Source of the DNA: Lysobacterales bacterium | GTDB lineage: Bacteria; Pseudomonadota; Gammaproteobacteria; Xanthomonadales; SZUA-36 | Reading direction: 5' to 3' | DNA length: 64,000 nt | Assembly: GCA_013042915.1 (NCBI GenBank) | Contig: JABDPF010000048.1 | Span: 1 to 64,000, forward strand | In this document: positions 20,917-32,104 of the stretch, piece by piece | Numbering within the stretch: position 1 is the first letter of the stretch | Layout of the letters: every line of letters starts with the position of its first letter | Translations under genes and position numbers: made by a program | The notes under the pieces: generated by a model | The model's database searches: none | The model's input: only the letters and a program-made list of their open reading frames with translations | Told to the model about the DNA's origin: nothing

Positions 20917-22884
20917 TCAATCGAGCAGGAAGCGGCGCAAAAACAGGATCGTGGCCTGCTCGTAGATATCGCGGTTCTCCTTGCGGGCGTAGCCGTGACC
21001 TTCGTTCAGCGCCTCGATGTACCAAACCGGCCGGCCACGCAGCTTCAGCGCCATCACGATTCTCTCGGACTGGGCCGCCGGCACCCTCGGGTCGTTCCGC
21101 CCCTGCACCACCAGCAAGGGAATGTCGATCCGGTCGGCGTTGGTCAGTGGGCTGATGCTCTCGAGGAAGGCGCGCATCTCGGGGTCCCGCTCATCGCCGT
21201 ATTCGAGGCGGCGAAAAGCGCGGCGATAGTCTTCGGTGTTTTCAAGGAAGGTGACGAAATTGCTGATGCCGACGACATCCACGCCGGCACGCAGACGGTC
21301 GCTGTAGTGAACGGCCGAGGCCAGCACGATGTATCCACCGTAACTCGAGCCGTAGATCGCCACCCGGTTTTCGTCCAGTTCGGGTTGTGTCTCGATCCAG
21401 TCCAGCAAGGCGCCGATGTCTTTCACAGCGCCCTCGCGCAGCATACCGTTGTCCAAGGCCAGGTACTGGCTGTTGTAGCCCGTTGATCCGCGGATATTGG
21501 GCGCGATCACGGCGGCACCGAGTTCCGACAGCCACATCTGCGTTTTCTTGCTGAAGGCCGGACGATACTGGCTTTCCGGCCCGCCATGGACATGGATGAT
21601 GACCGGGTGCGGACCCTTGCCGGGTGGCTCGTACACGAACGCGGGCACGGTGCGCGGGCGTTCGCCCACCGTGTCGAACGTGGGATAGCGAACCAGCCGG
21701 GGCTCCACGAACGAGTCGGTGTCCAGTCCGCCCACCTCGCTGAAGGTCCACCGGGTCAGTGAACGGGAAGAGCGCGCCCGTCGACCGAGGTCCAGTACGT
21801 AGACGTCGCTGGGCGTCTGGGCGGTGCTGAGATTGAAGGCCAGACGCCGGTTATCGGGGCTGAAGGCCAGGCCGTTGATCACCCCCACCGGGATGCGCGA
21901 CACCCTGTCAAACGACTTCACGGTTGGGTTGAACAAGTACAGTCGGCTGATCCCCTCTTCGTTGGTGATGAATGCGCCACGTTTGCCGTCGGCGCTCAGC
22001 GCAAATTCGGTCACGTCCCAGGGCGTGTCCTCCGTCAGGAACTCGGTTGGGAGGGTGCTGTCCAGCGGACGGTAAGCCAGTTCCGCTGCGCGGTTCCGCT
22101 GATTTGTGATGAAGTAGAAGCCCTTGGTTTTGCGGTCGAAGCGAATCGCCTTGTTGGCGGACGGAAACTCGGGATTACCGGCCCCAAAGTACAGACTGCG
22201 GGATTCGAGATCGAGCACGTATATTCGGGAGTCATCCACGCTGATGAACTGTTGCACCAGCAACAGGCGGCCGTCGTGGCTGAAGTCCGTCGGGCCAAAC
22301 CACGAGCCGTCCGGCGCCTCGAGCAACAATTCCTCGCTTCCCGGGCGGCGGGGCTCCATCCACCAGAGGTCGTTGCTGCGACCGTTGCGTTTCGTGGACT
22401 GGAACGCCATCTTCTTGCCGTCGCGGCTCCAACGCACGAGCCGATTGCGGGATACGCCATCGGTCAGTCGGCGGATGGATCCGTCGTCCGGGTCGAACAG
22501 GAAAATCTGGTCCTGCTCGCCGCCGCCTTCATCCATGGTGATCGAGAGTTCGGCTTTACGGCCACGTCGCTCGACCTGGCCGATCGGTTCGCTGAACCAT
22601 GTCAACTGCTGGCGATACGCGCCCGGCGCCGCCACGTGGTGCAACTGGCCCAGCTCGTTGAACCGGGTACGAATGTAAAGACTGTCGCCGTCTTCGGCCC
22701 ATTCCAGGAACACGGCCGAGCGGACATTCTGGTACCGGTTGAGCCGCTCGACGAGCGCTGATGGTATCTGCGGCACGCCGCGCAGAATCAGCTGACCGTT
22801 GTTGGCGGTCCATTGCTCGTCCGTGTCCGCGAACAACGGCGGCGATGGCAGTAAGAAGAGCAGGCAAAGCAGGATGCGTTTCAT
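20917..22884 (-). CDS. Secreted S9-family prolyl oligopeptidase-like peptidase
   Basis: A 655-residue serine peptidase with a signal peptide (MKRILLCLLFLLPSPPLFA), an N-terminal beta-propeller of TolB-like repeats (about 30-370; DPDDGSIRRLTDG, FSPDNRRLAF) and a C-terminal alpha/beta-hydrolase. Nucleophile Ser in GSSYGGYI, Asp in VVQGRNDPRVP and His in LNEGHGYARKEN complete the triad. Probably a periplasmic di- or tripeptidyl peptidase. Its stop is 3 nt from that of the convergent MscS gene. Confidence 0.93.
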   Translation of the reverse strand: MKRILLCLLFLLPSPPLFADTDEQWTANNGQLILRGVPQIPSALVERLNRYQNVRSAVFLEWAEDGDSLYIRTRFNELGQLHHVAAPGAYRQQLTWFSEPIGQVERRGRKAELSITMDEGGGEQDQIFLFDPDDGSIRRLTDGVSRNRLVRWSRDGKKMAFQSTKRNGRSNDLWWMEPRRPGSEELLLEAPDGSWFGPTDFSHDGRLLLVQQFISVDDSRIYVLDLESRSLYFGAGNPEFPSANKAIRFDRKTKGFYFITNQRNRAAELAYRPLDSTLPTEFLTEDTPWDVTEFALSADGKRGAFITNEEGISRLYLFNPTVKSFDRVSRIPVGVINGLAFSPDNRRLAFNLSTAQTPSDVYVLDLGRRARSSRSLTRWTFSEVGGLDTDSFVEPRLVRYPTFDTVGERPRTVPAFVYEPPGKGPHPVIIHVHGGPESQYRPAFSKKTQMWLSELGAAVIAPNIRGSTGYNSQYLALDNGMLREGAVKDIGALLDWIETQPELDENRVAIYGSSYGGYIVLASAVHYSDRLRAGVDVVGISNFVTFLENTEDYRRAFRRLEYGDERDPEMRAFLESISPLTNADRIDIPLLVVQGRNDPRVPAAQSERIVMALKLRGRPVWYIEALNEGHGYARKENRDIYEQATILFLRRFLLD

Positions 22885-23041
22885 CGGTTCGAAGGTACGG
22901 TTCCGTCATCGAGTACGTGGCGACACATGGGTCGAACGGTCAAGCCAATCACTATAGCCGATCAAGGCGAAGTCGATAAATAGAGCGCATGGGGCGATGA
23001 GGCTATACTGTCTCGCTATCGGCTGCCAGGAACCCATACCG

Positions 23042-24409
23042 ATGAGTCAACCCCTCCACATTGTCATCCTCGCCGCGGGCGAGGGGACGCGCATGAAATC
23101 GGCTAAAGCCAAGATGCTGCAATCGCTCGGGGGGCAGCCCCTGTTAACGCATCTGTTGGAAACGGCGATGACGCTGAAGCCCGAGGGAATCCACGTGGTG
23201 GTCGGGGCCGGGTCCGAGGCCGTAAGAGACGCCTGCGCTTCCTACGAAGTGGACTGGGTGCAGCAGGAAGAACGCCTGGGCACCGGGCATGCCGTCATGC
23301 AGGCAATGCCACGGGTACCCGACGGGGCAACGGTGCTGGTGTTACTGGGCGACACGCCCCTTATCCCGACTGATTTGTTGCACGTGATGGTCGACGAGTA
23401 CCGTGCCCCCCTCGCGCTGTTGACCATGGAGCTCGACGACCCCCACGGCTACGGCCGCATCCTGCGCGATCCCGGCGGCAACATCATCGGCGTCATCGAG
23501 CACCGCGACGCCGAGCCGCACCAACACGCCATCCGCGAAGTGAATACCGGCATCATCATGGCCGATTCGGAGCGTTTGAGGGGATGGCTCGGCCGAATCG
23601 ACTGCGACAACGCGAACGGGGAATATTACCTTCCGGACGTGTTTTCCCTGGCCCGCGCCGAGAACGGCGAGATCCAGGGCATCCTGGCGCCGGACGCCAG
23701 CGATCTACAGGGCGCCAATGACCGTGCCCAGCTGGCCAGGCTGGAGCGGCGCCTGCAGCAACGACGGGCCGCCGGGCTGATGGCCGAGGGCGCGCAACTG
23801 ATCGATCCGGCGCGGATCGACATTCGCGGCAGGGTCGAGGTCGGGCGCGATGTGCTGATCGACGTCAATGTCGTGCTCGAAGGCGATGTCCACCTGGGGG
23901 ACGAAGTCATGATCGGTCCCGGCGCCGTGCTCAAGGACTGCGACCTGGCGGCGGGAACCCGCGTGCTGGCCTACAGCGTGATGGAAGGCGTTACGACGAC
24001 GGGCGCCTGCGATATCGGTCCCTTTGCACGGCTGCGCCCCGGGACCGAGCTATCGGCGGGCTGCCGCGTGGGAAATTTCGTTGAGACAAAGAACGCCCGG
24101 CTCGGGGAAGACAGCAAGGCCAGCCACCTCAGCTACCTGGGCGACAGCGAGATCGGCAGCGGCGTAAACATCGGCGCGGGCACGATTACCTGCAACTACG
24201 ACGGTGCCAACAAGTATCGCACCGTGATCGAGGACGGCGCCTTCATTGGCTCCGACACCCAGCTGGTCGCGCCCGTTACCGTTGGCCGCAATGCCACGGT
24301 GGGTGCAGGGACCACGGTGACCAGGGACGCCCCGGCCGATGCGTTGACCGTCAGCCGTTCTCGCCAGACGACCATCGAGGGCTGGAAACGGCCCACCAAG
24401 GACCGCTGA
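23042..24409 (+). CDS. glmU: Bifunctional GlcNAc-1-P uridylyltransferase / GlcN-1-P acetyltransferase
   Basis: The last two steps of UDP-GlcNAc synthesis. The N-terminal pyrophosphorylase domain has [17 protein letters not shown] (about residues 11-27) and the LGDTPLI metal site; from about residue 250 the left-handed beta-helix of hexapeptide repeats carries the acetyltransferase ([33 protein letters not shown]). It has 455 residues from ATG 23042, with AGGAA upstream. One nucleotide separates its stop from glmS. Confidence 0.97.
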   Translation: MSQPLHIVILAAGEGTRMKSAKAKMLQSLGGQPLLTHLLETAMTLKPEGIHVVVGAGSEAVRDACASYEVDWVQQEERLGTGHAVMQAMPRVPDGATVLVLLGDTPLIPTDLLHVMVDEYRAPLALLTMELDDPHGYGRILRDPGGNIIGVIEHRDAEPHQHAIREVNTGIIMADSERLRGWLGRIDCDNANGEYYLPDVFSLARAENGEIQGILAPDASDLQGANDRAQLARLERRLQQRRAAGLMAEGAQLIDPARIDIRGRVEVGRDVLIDVNVVLEGDVHLGDEVMIGPGAVLKDCDLAAGTRVLAYSVMEGVTTTGACDIGPFARLRPGTELSAGCRVGNFVETKNARLGEDSKASHLSYLGDSEIGSGVNIGAGTITCNYDGANKYRTVIEDGAFIGSDTQLVAPVTVGRNATVGAGTTVTRDAPADALTVSRSRQTTIEGWKRPTKDR

Positions 24410-24410
24410 T

Positions 24411-26246
24411 ATGTGTGGCATCGTAGGGGCGGCAGCACGCCGCGACGTGAGTGACATCCTGGTATCCGGCCTGCGGGCTCTGGAATACCGGGGCTATGAT
24501 TCGGCCGGCATCGCGATGCAGACACCCGACGGCATCAGTCGGGCCCGCACCGGGGGCAAGGTCGCGGAGCTCGAGGCCATGCTCGCCGATAATCCCAGCC
24601 GGGGCGAGTGCGGCATTGCACACACCCGCTGGGCCACCCATGGCGCGCCCACCACGCAAAACGCCCATCCTCACTTGTCCTCCGATTCGGTGGCGTTGGT
24701 ACACAACGGCATCATCGAGAACCACGAGGAATTGCGGGAAGAACTGGGCGGTGCGGGCTACCGTTTCGAGTCCGAGACCGATACCGAGGTCGTCGCCCAC
24801 CTCGTGCACCAGTTGATGAGCGAAGGGCACGATGTGTTTGGGGCGGTACGCAAAGCCGTTCACCGCCTGCGCGGCGCCTACGCCATCGCGGTCATCAGCC
24901 GGGACGAGCCCGGCGTGGTGGTGGGTGCCCGGGCCGGAAGCCCGCTGGTGCTGGGCGTCGGTTTTCGCGAGCACTTCCTGGCCTCTGACGTGCATCCGCT
25001 GCTGGCGGTCACCAACCGCTTTGTCTACCTCGACGAGGGCGACGTGGTTCGGCTGGAGTCGAGTGGTTACGAGATCCGGGATCGCGCCGACAAGCGGGTC
25101 CACCGCCCGGTCCAGGAGGCCGACATGGCGGCCGATGCCGTGCAGCGCGGGCAATACCGGCATTACATGCAGAAGGAGATTTTCGAGCAACCGCGGGCGG
25201 TGGCGGACACCCTGGAAGGGCGCATCGCGGACGGTCGTATCCTGCCGAACATCTTCGGCGTTGGCGCCGATGCTTTGTTGGAGCAGGTTCGGCAAGTGCA
25301 TATCGTGGCCTGTGGAACGAGCTATCACGCTGGCCTGGTGGCGCGTTACCAGCTCGAGGCGCTGGCGGGCATACCGTGCTCCGTCGAGGTGGCCAGCGAG
25401 TACCGCTACCGCGACCCGGTTGTGCCGCCCGACAGCCTGTTCGTCGCGATATCCCAGTCCGGCGAGACGGCCGATACGCTGGCTGCCTTGAGGCACGCGG
25501 GGGAAGCGGGCTACCTGGCCTCGCTCGTGATCTGCAATGTTCCGGAGAGTTCCATCGTGCGCGAAGCCGGCATGGTCCTGATGACCCGAGCCGGCCTGGA
25601 AATCGGGGTGGCTTCCACCAAGGCTTTCACCACCCAGCTTGCGGCACTGCAACTGCTGGTGCTCAAGCTGGCCGCCTTGTCCGGTCGCGTGGAAGCCGAT
25701 CGGCTCGAAGGTTGGATTCGGGAGCTGGCGAGTGCGCCTGAGATGCTGGAGCGGGCGCTCAAGCTCGACGACCGGATCGAGAACTTGGCCGAACATTTCG
25801 TCGAAAAGCACCACGCCCTGTTCCTGGGACGCGGCAGCCATTTCCCGATCGCGATGGAAGGAGCGCTCAAGCTCAAAGAAATCTCGTACATCCACGCCGA
25901 AGCCTATCCCGCGGGCGAACTCAAGCACGGTCCGCTGGCGCTGGTCGATCACGACATGCCGGTGGTTGCCGTTGCGCCCAACAATGCCCTTCTGGAAAAG
26001 CTGATCAGCAATATCGAGGAGGTGCGCGCGCGTGGCGGCGAGATGTTCGTGGTGGCTGACCACGAGGCGCTGTCGAGTTTCCGTGAACGACACGGAGAAG
26101 TCGTCGAGGTAGAATCCGGCGGGGCCTTGCTGGCGCCGCTTATCCTGACGGTGCCGTTACAACTCCTGGCCTATCACGTCGCGGTCCTCCGTGGCACCGA
26201 CGTGGACCAACCGCGCAACCTGGCGAAATCCGTGACCGTGGAATAG
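24411..26246 (+). CDS. glmS: Glutamine-fructose-6-phosphate aminotransferase (isomerizing)
   Basis: Makes glucosamine-6-phosphate, first committed step to cell-wall amino sugars. The N-terminal Ntn-glutaminase begins MCGIVGAA with Cys2 as nucleophile and has the HTRWATHG motif. Two SIS domains follow ([34 protein letters not shown]), and the C-terminal [13 protein letters not shown] is the conserved tail. 611 residues. No glmS ribozyme-like leader is possible, as glmU abuts it; regulation presumably lies upstream of glmU. Confidence 0.98.
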   Translation: MCGIVGAAARRDVSDILVSGLRALEYRGYDSAGIAMQTPDGISRARTGGKVAELEAMLADNPSRGECGIAHTRWATHGAPTTQNAHPHLSSDSVALVHNGIIENHEELREELGGAGYRFESETDTEVVAHLVHQLMSEGHDVFGAVRKAVHRLRGAYAIAVISRDEPGVVVGARAGSPLVLGVGFREHFLASDVHPLLAVTNRFVYLDEGDVVRLESSGYEIRDRADKRVHRPVQEADMAADAVQRGQYRHYMQKEIFEQPRAVADTLEGRIADGRILPNIFGVGADALLEQVRQVHIVACGTSYHAGLVARYQLEALAGIPCSVEVASEYRYRDPVVPPDSLFVAISQSGETADTLAALRHAGEAGYLASLVICNVPESSIVREAGMVLMTRAGLEIGVASTKAFTTQLAALQLLVLKLAALSGRVEADRLEGWIRELASAPEMLERALKLDDRIENLAEHFVEKHHALFLGRGSHFPIAMEGALKLKEISYIHAEAYPAGELKHGPLALVDHDMPVVAVAPNNALLEKLISNIEEVRARGGEMFVVADHEALSSFRERHGEVVEVESGGALLAPLILTVPLQLLAYHVAVLRGTDVDQPRNLAKSVTVE

Positions 26247-26263
26247 TTCGCGCGACCGTCGGA

Positions 26264-26390
26264 GCCGTAGGCGACCCACGGCCTGCCGTCGTTCGTTCAA
26301 GGCTTCTTGCGCGATGGGCAAACCGCCATTCGCTTCTGGCTGGTCTGCCCCGGTTGGGTCATAGGACTGATGGGCCGTTTTGACCGGCCC
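26264..26390. other. Two hairpins after glmS
   Basis: GCCGTAGG-CGA-CCCACGGC (26264-26282, one mismatch) and GGGCCG-TTTTGAC-CGGCCC (26372-26390, perfect 6-bp stem). Neither is followed by a T run, so they are weak terminator or mRNA-stability candidates rather than clear terminators. Confidence 0.35.
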
Positions 26391-26449
26391 GGCGGCGGTG
26401 GAGTACCATCTTCCTCCCCATCATGTCCTGCGCCGGGTGCAGCGAAGCG

Positions 26450-26854
26450 ATGAAAAAACGACATCACATAGAAGACGAAGCCGAGATCAACATCACACCG
26501 ATGCTGGATATCGTCTTCATCATGCTGATTTTCTTTATCGTGACGACGTCGTTCGTGAAAGAGCGTGGGCTGGAAGTATCCCGCCCCTCCAACGCGCCGC
26601 CGCAGGAGGTCAAGCAGGACAAGGGTCCGATCGTCGTGAAAATCGACGGAAGCAGTCTGATCAGTCTGAAAGGGAGGGTGCTCGAGCGCAGCGCGGTCGA
26701 GGCCAACCTGGAGCGCGAAAAAGCCGAGAAACCGGAATCCCCCCTGATCATCGCCGCACACCCCTCGGCCGAAACCGACTCGTTGGTGACCATTCTGGAC
26801 GCGGCCAAGGCGGTCGGAATCGAATCGGTCAACGTCGCGACCAGCTCGCAGTAG
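26450..26854 (+). CDS. exbD: ExbD/TolR family biopolymer transport protein
   Basis: A small energy-transducing subunit: short cytosolic N-terminus, single membrane helix with the catalytic aspartate in NITPMLDIVFIMLIFFIV (residues about 14-31), and a periplasmic alpha/beta domain. ATG 26450 (134 residues) fits the family; an upstream in-frame ATG at 26423 adds nine Cys-containing residues. No exbB/tolQ or tonB is adjacent, so its motor partner must be elsewhere. Its stop abuts the ycgL stop. Confidence 0.92.
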   Translation: MKKRHHIEDEAEINITPMLDIVFIMLIFFIVTTSFVKERGLEVSRPSNAPPQEVKQDKGPIVVKIDGSSLISLKGRVLERSAVEANLEREKAEKPESPLIIAAHPSAETDSLVTILDAAKAVGIESVNVATSSQ

Positions 26855-27124
26855 TCAACTGAATGTGCGGGTAATCAATTCCTCTACCGGCACTTTCGGC
26901 GGTAGCTGAACGAAGTAACCTGAATTTTTCAGCGCGGCCTGCACGGCTCGCGCATCCACCTGGGCGAGACGTGTATCCACATCCAGATTGAGCTGCATGA
27001 CTTCGATGGCTTGGCCGAACGATTCCAGCAGTTCCACAGGCAAGTCATCCAGCGGTTGATTGGCGCGAAGATAAAGGTAGGTGTCTTCGCGTTTCTCTGA
27101 GCGGTATACGATGCATTCGGTCAT
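26855..27124 (-). CDS. ycgL: YcgL family protein
   Basis: An 89-residue homologue of E. coli YcgL (MTECIVYRSEKREDTYLYLR at the start; later LPVELLESFGQ, NSGYFVQLPP). A small soluble alpha/beta domain typical of gammaproteobacteria, function unknown. ATG 27124 aligns with family starts; an in-frame ATG lies at 27139. Confidence 0.9.
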   Translation of the reverse strand: MTECIVYRSEKREDTYLYLRANQPLDDLPVELLESFGQAIEVMQLNLDVDTRLAQVDARAVQAALKNSGYFVQLPPKVPVEELITRTFS

Positions 27125-27275
27125 GCGTGTGATGGTCATTTGATGGTACGGCGAGTATAGCGGATCGGGCACGTTGGTCCGTTTTCGTCCGGTGCTCGGG
27201 CAAATGCTTACGTTGCGGCTATACTGTGGCCTGACCTGCAACAGATTCAAAAAAAGTAATTCAAGGAGCGTATAA

Positions 27276-27830
27276 ATGTCCCGATCCCCCTATCGTCCCT
27301 GCCTTGGCCTGGCCAGCGTTCTCATCATTCTATTGTTACCGTCGGTTGCGGCGGCGGACAACGACAAGATGATCAACGTGTCGATCACCCCCGACGGGCC
27401 CGGCCAGTACCGCCTGGATTTCGACGATTCGGAATGCCCGACCCACTGGAACGAAAAGAGGGGTTGCGTTTACCAGAAAAAGGGCTGGAACGGAAAAATC
27501 CGCTGGCGCCTGGACCGGGCTGACCATCATGAGGGTTGGAATCTCGAGCAGCTGTATTTCGGAACAAAAGAGAAGCAGTCCGGAGTGACGGGTTTCCCGC
27601 TGATGAATTGCCTGGTGGACGACTTCGGGTTTGATCCGAATGACGCCGCGACCGGCTTCGTCAGCGCTGCGACGCAGAAGGCAGGCGGGGAAATCCTGGA
27701 ATTGCGCAATGAGACCATGTGCGACGAGGAATACTTCATCTACTACAAGCTGGTGGCGCGCAAAGGAAACTTGACCGCCGAATCAGACCCGATCATTTCC
27801 AATGGCGGCCGCCCCGACCGCAACCAGTAA
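27276..27830 (+). CDS. Small secreted protein of unknown function
   Basis: 184 residues with a signal peptide (hydrophobic core LGLASVLIILLLPSVAA, cleavage near residue 26) and a compact, probably beta-rich domain. Four cysteines (near residues 49, 59, 113 and 151) could make two disulphides in the periplasm. AGGAG nine nt before the ATG is a good Shine-Dalgarno. No family recognised. Its last 29 bp overlap the start of the SLOG/SLATT-like gene in another frame, implying translational coupling. Confidence 0.75.
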   Translation: MSRSPYRPCLGLASVLIILLLPSVAAADNDKMINVSITPDGPGQYRLDFDDSECPTHWNEKRGCVYQKKGWNGKIRWRLDRADHHEGWNLEQLYFGTKEKQSGVTGFPLMNCLVDDFGFDPNDAATGFVSAATQKAGGEILELRNETMCDEEYFIYYKLVARKGNLTAESDPIISNGGRPDRNQ

Positions 27831-29580
27831 AACGGCCTTCGTGACCCCGCCGGGCAAGCGCGGTTCACAGGGGCTGTACCTGACGGTCGGTGTCACGGGG
27901 CACCGAAACCTGGTGGCGGCCGAGGTGCCGGTTCTGCGCGCCCACCTGGCCGAATTGTTTCGAGGGCTGAAGCGGGATTTCCCGGGCTTACCCCTGCAGT
28001 TGATCACGCCGCTGGCCGAGGGCGCCGATCAACTCGCTGCAGAAGTGGCTCTATCGGAAGGGGTCTCCATCGTCACGGTTCTGCCGATGGTGCAGGCCGA
28101 GTACGAGCGGGACTTTACAACCCCCGAGGCAGTATCTGCGTTCCGTGCGATGTTGGAGAAATCCGACGAGATTATCGTGTTGCCGCCCGTGAAAACCGGG
28201 TTGCAGACGCCTTACAGCGCGCACGACCGGGCTCTCCAGTATGCCCAGCTGGGCGTGTTCACTTCCGACCACACGCAGGTGCTGTTGGCGCTTTGGGACG
28301 GCAAGCCCTGTAGCAAAATCGGCGGCACCGGCCAGGTGGTCCACTACCACCTGACCGGTGTGATGGAAGGCTTTGACGGCGATCCGACTCCCGCCGGCCT
28401 GCTGGCCGACAACGAAAACGACCTCGTCTACCACCTGGTGTGCTCGCGTGACCAGGACGACGGCAGCCCGGTCGAGGGAAAAACAGCCGGCGAGGCCTGG
28501 TGGTTCAGTAGCCGCGAAGAAGTGGAGCCGTCTTATCGATTGCCGGACCTGTACCGGGAAATGCTGGGACGGCTGGAGCGCTTCGCACGCGACTGGCAAG
28601 AAAAACCGGAGGTGATTCGATCTCGTGGCTACGACCTTTTGGCCGATGCGCCGGATGCGCTGGAGAAGCCATCGGGCGCGTGGTTGACCAATACCCTGTT
28701 CCAGGTGGCCGACGGGCTGGCCATCCACTACCAGCGTCGCGTATTCGGCAGCCTGCGGGCCATGCACATGATGGCCATCCTGATGGGTGTTCTGTTCCTG
28801 GTGTACTCGGAATTCGACGGTCCGGATTACATGGTGCTGGTGTTCCTGGGCATGTTTTTCGCAGGCGTCGTTTTGTACCTGATCGGCAGCAACCACCAAT
28901 GGCACCGCAAATACCTCGATTACCGTACGCTGGCCGAGGGGCTTCGAGTGCAGCTCTACTGGAGCCTGTCGGGTGTGGTCGAAGAGGAGTGGGCCGGCTT
29001 CGCCTACGACAATTTCCTGGTCAAACAGGACGCCGATCTCGGCTGGGTGCGCCACGCGATGCGCCAGGCCAGCATGTACCGCATTCGCGGCGTGTCGCCG
29101 GATCCGGCGTGGCTCTCATGGGTAGTCGCTCAGTGGGTCGGGGATGCCAACGGGGAAGGCGGGCAGCTCCAGTACTATTCACGCAAGGAGTCTCAGAACA
29201 CGGCCCGCTTCCGCCGAACCCAACGGTTGGGGAGCCTTTGCCTCTGGATCGGCATTGCGACAGCGGCTTCGATGTATTTCCTGGGGCCGATAGCCACCGA
29301 AGATCAGCAGAATCTGCTGCTGGTTTTGATGGGTCTGCTGCCCCTGGTGGCCGGCATCTGGGATGCCTATTCACACAAGAAAGCCGAGAAAGAACTGATC
29401 AAGCAATACGGTTTCATGCGCCGGGTGTTCGGCAAGGCACAGAGACTGGTCAACGAATCAAGCGACCTCGCCTTCAAGCGGCAGGTATTGCGGGCGCTCG
29501 GGCAGGCCGCTCTGGACGAGGGTGCCGAGTGGCTGTTGATCCATCGCGAGCGACCGCTGGAACACGGGCGGTTGGGATGA
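27802..29580 (+). CDS. SLOG-domain protein with SLATT-like membrane region
   Basis: 592 residues. Residues about 25-130 form a Rossmann-like domain with VGVTGHRN (29-36) and LAEGADQLAAE (71-81), the pattern of SLOG (DprA/LOG-type) nucleotide-binding domains. Residues about 321-362 are a membrane hairpin followed by HRKYLDYRTLAEGLRVQLYW (368-387) and LGWVRHAM (413-420). A second hairpin (about 477-519) leads into a basic helical tail (KELIKQYGF to EWLLIHRERPLE). Paired 2TM units with such helices resemble the SLATT effectors that accompany SLOG and SMODS nucleotide-sensing systems. The ATG overlaps the previous gene by 29 bp without a Shine-Dalgarno; GTG 27841 is an alternative. SLOG assignment is moderately sure, SLATT less so; function is inference. 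Confidence 0.72.
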   Translation: MAAAPTATSKTAFVTPPGKRGSQGLYLTVGVTGHRNLVAAEVPVLRAHLAELFRGLKRDFPGLPLQLITPLAEGADQLAAEVALSEGVSIVTVLPMVQAEYERDFTTPEAVSAFRAMLEKSDEIIVLPPVKTGLQTPYSAHDRALQYAQLGVFTSDHTQVLLALWDGKPCSKIGGTGQVVHYHLTGVMEGFDGDPTPAGLLADNENDLVYHLVCSRDQDDGSPVEGKTAGEAWWFSSREEVEPSYRLPDLYREMLGRLERFARDWQEKPEVIRSRGYDLLADAPDALEKPSGAWLTNTLFQVADGLAIHYQRRVFGSLRAMHMMAILMGVLFLVYSEFDGPDYMVLVFLGMFFAGVVLYLIGSNHQWHRKYLDYRTLAEGLRVQLYWSLSGVVEEEWAGFAYDNFLVKQDADLGWVRHAMRQASMYRIRGVSPDPAWLSWVVAQWVGDANGEGGQLQYYSRKESQNTARFRRTQRLGSLCLWIGIATAASMYFLGPIATEDQQNLLLVLMGLLPLVAGIWDAYSHKKAEKELIKQYGFMRRVFGKAQRLVNESSDLAFKRQVLRALGQAALDEGAEWLLIHRERPLEHGRLG

Positions 29581-29623
29581 GTGCGGGGGATTGTCGCGAT
29601 CCCGGTTTTTGCCCACCGCTGCG

Positions 29624-29890
29624 TCAGGGAATATTCAGCTTTTGCCCCGGCTTGATATGGTCCGGGCTGTCGAGGATTTCGCGGTTGGCTTCGAAAATTT
29701 TCTCGTACTCGTCCCCGCTGCCGTACAATTCCTCCGCGATCTTGTACAGGGTATCCCCCGACTGAACCGTGTAGTGGCGCGCGGCTTTGGTAGCCGGCTT
29801 TGGATCATCCCTGGCTTTCCTGACGGCCGGGGTTTCCCTGGCGTCATCGCCACTGCTGAACGCGGATTTTATCTGGTCAAATATTCCCAC
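29624..29890 (-). CDS. LysM-domain protein (Kbp/YgaU-like, without BON domain)
   Basis: 88 residues from GTG 29890, chosen because AGGAGG lies six nt upstream and MGIFDQIKSAF matches the start of YgaU/Kbp proteins. An Ala/Lys/Pro linker leads to a C-terminal LysM motif (YTVQSGDTLYKIAEELYGSG, then IFEANREILDSPDHIKPGQ). E. coli Kbp has a BON domain between these parts; here it is missing. No signal peptide, so cytoplasmic, where Kbp-type proteins bind potassium; whether this short form does is unknown. Confidence 0.82.
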   Translation of the reverse strand: MGIFDQIKSAFSSGDDARETPAVRKARDDPKPATKAARHYTVQSGDTLYKIAEELYGSGDEYEKIFEANREILDSPDHIKPGQKLNIP

Positions 29891-29912
29891 GGGTCGCCTC
29901 CTTTCGTTCCAT

Positions 29913-29952
29913 AAAAAAACGGGCCTCCGGTGCATTATACAGAGGCCCGTTT
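29913..29952 (-). terminator. Intrinsic terminator of acs
   Basis: Read on the minus strand: AAACGGGCCTC, 14-nt loop, GAGGCCCGTTT, then a run of Ts (plus-strand A run 29913-29919). An 11-bp perfect stem 53 nt after the acs stop and before the LysM gene start. Confidence 0.85.
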
Positions 29953-29962
29953 GCTGAAAACC

Positions 29963-29993
29963 GGGGTCAGGGTGTAAGTGCGACCCTGACCCC
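29963..29993. repeat. GGGGTCAGGGT extragenic palindrome
   Basis: GGGGTCAGGGT (29963-29973), 9-nt loop, ACCCTGACCCC (29983-29993): a perfect 11-bp inverted repeat just after acs. A near-identical single arm occurs at 5032-5042 after atpA. This type of palindrome is widespread in intergenic DNA of related gammaproteobacteria. Confidence 0.7.
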
Positions 29994-30004
29994 GCCTGGA
30001 TCGG

Positions 30005-31951
<1,947 letters not shown>

Positions 31952-32104
31952 GGTGGCAACCTTTTCTGTTTTTGAGGATGGGCGTATTCTAGCCGCACTC
32001 AGGGCCGCATTTATTGTTCCGGATCAGTTCAATCGCGCTCCTTAGGCCACAAAGTATAGACTTCCCCTTGACTTGCGTGCTTATCCCCATCGATGAGGGT
32101 TCCC

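Noticed and set aside
24351-26093. 580-codon minus-strand frame
   Set aside because: Exactly antisense to glmS, whose product is fully recognisable; no family resemblance in the antisense product.
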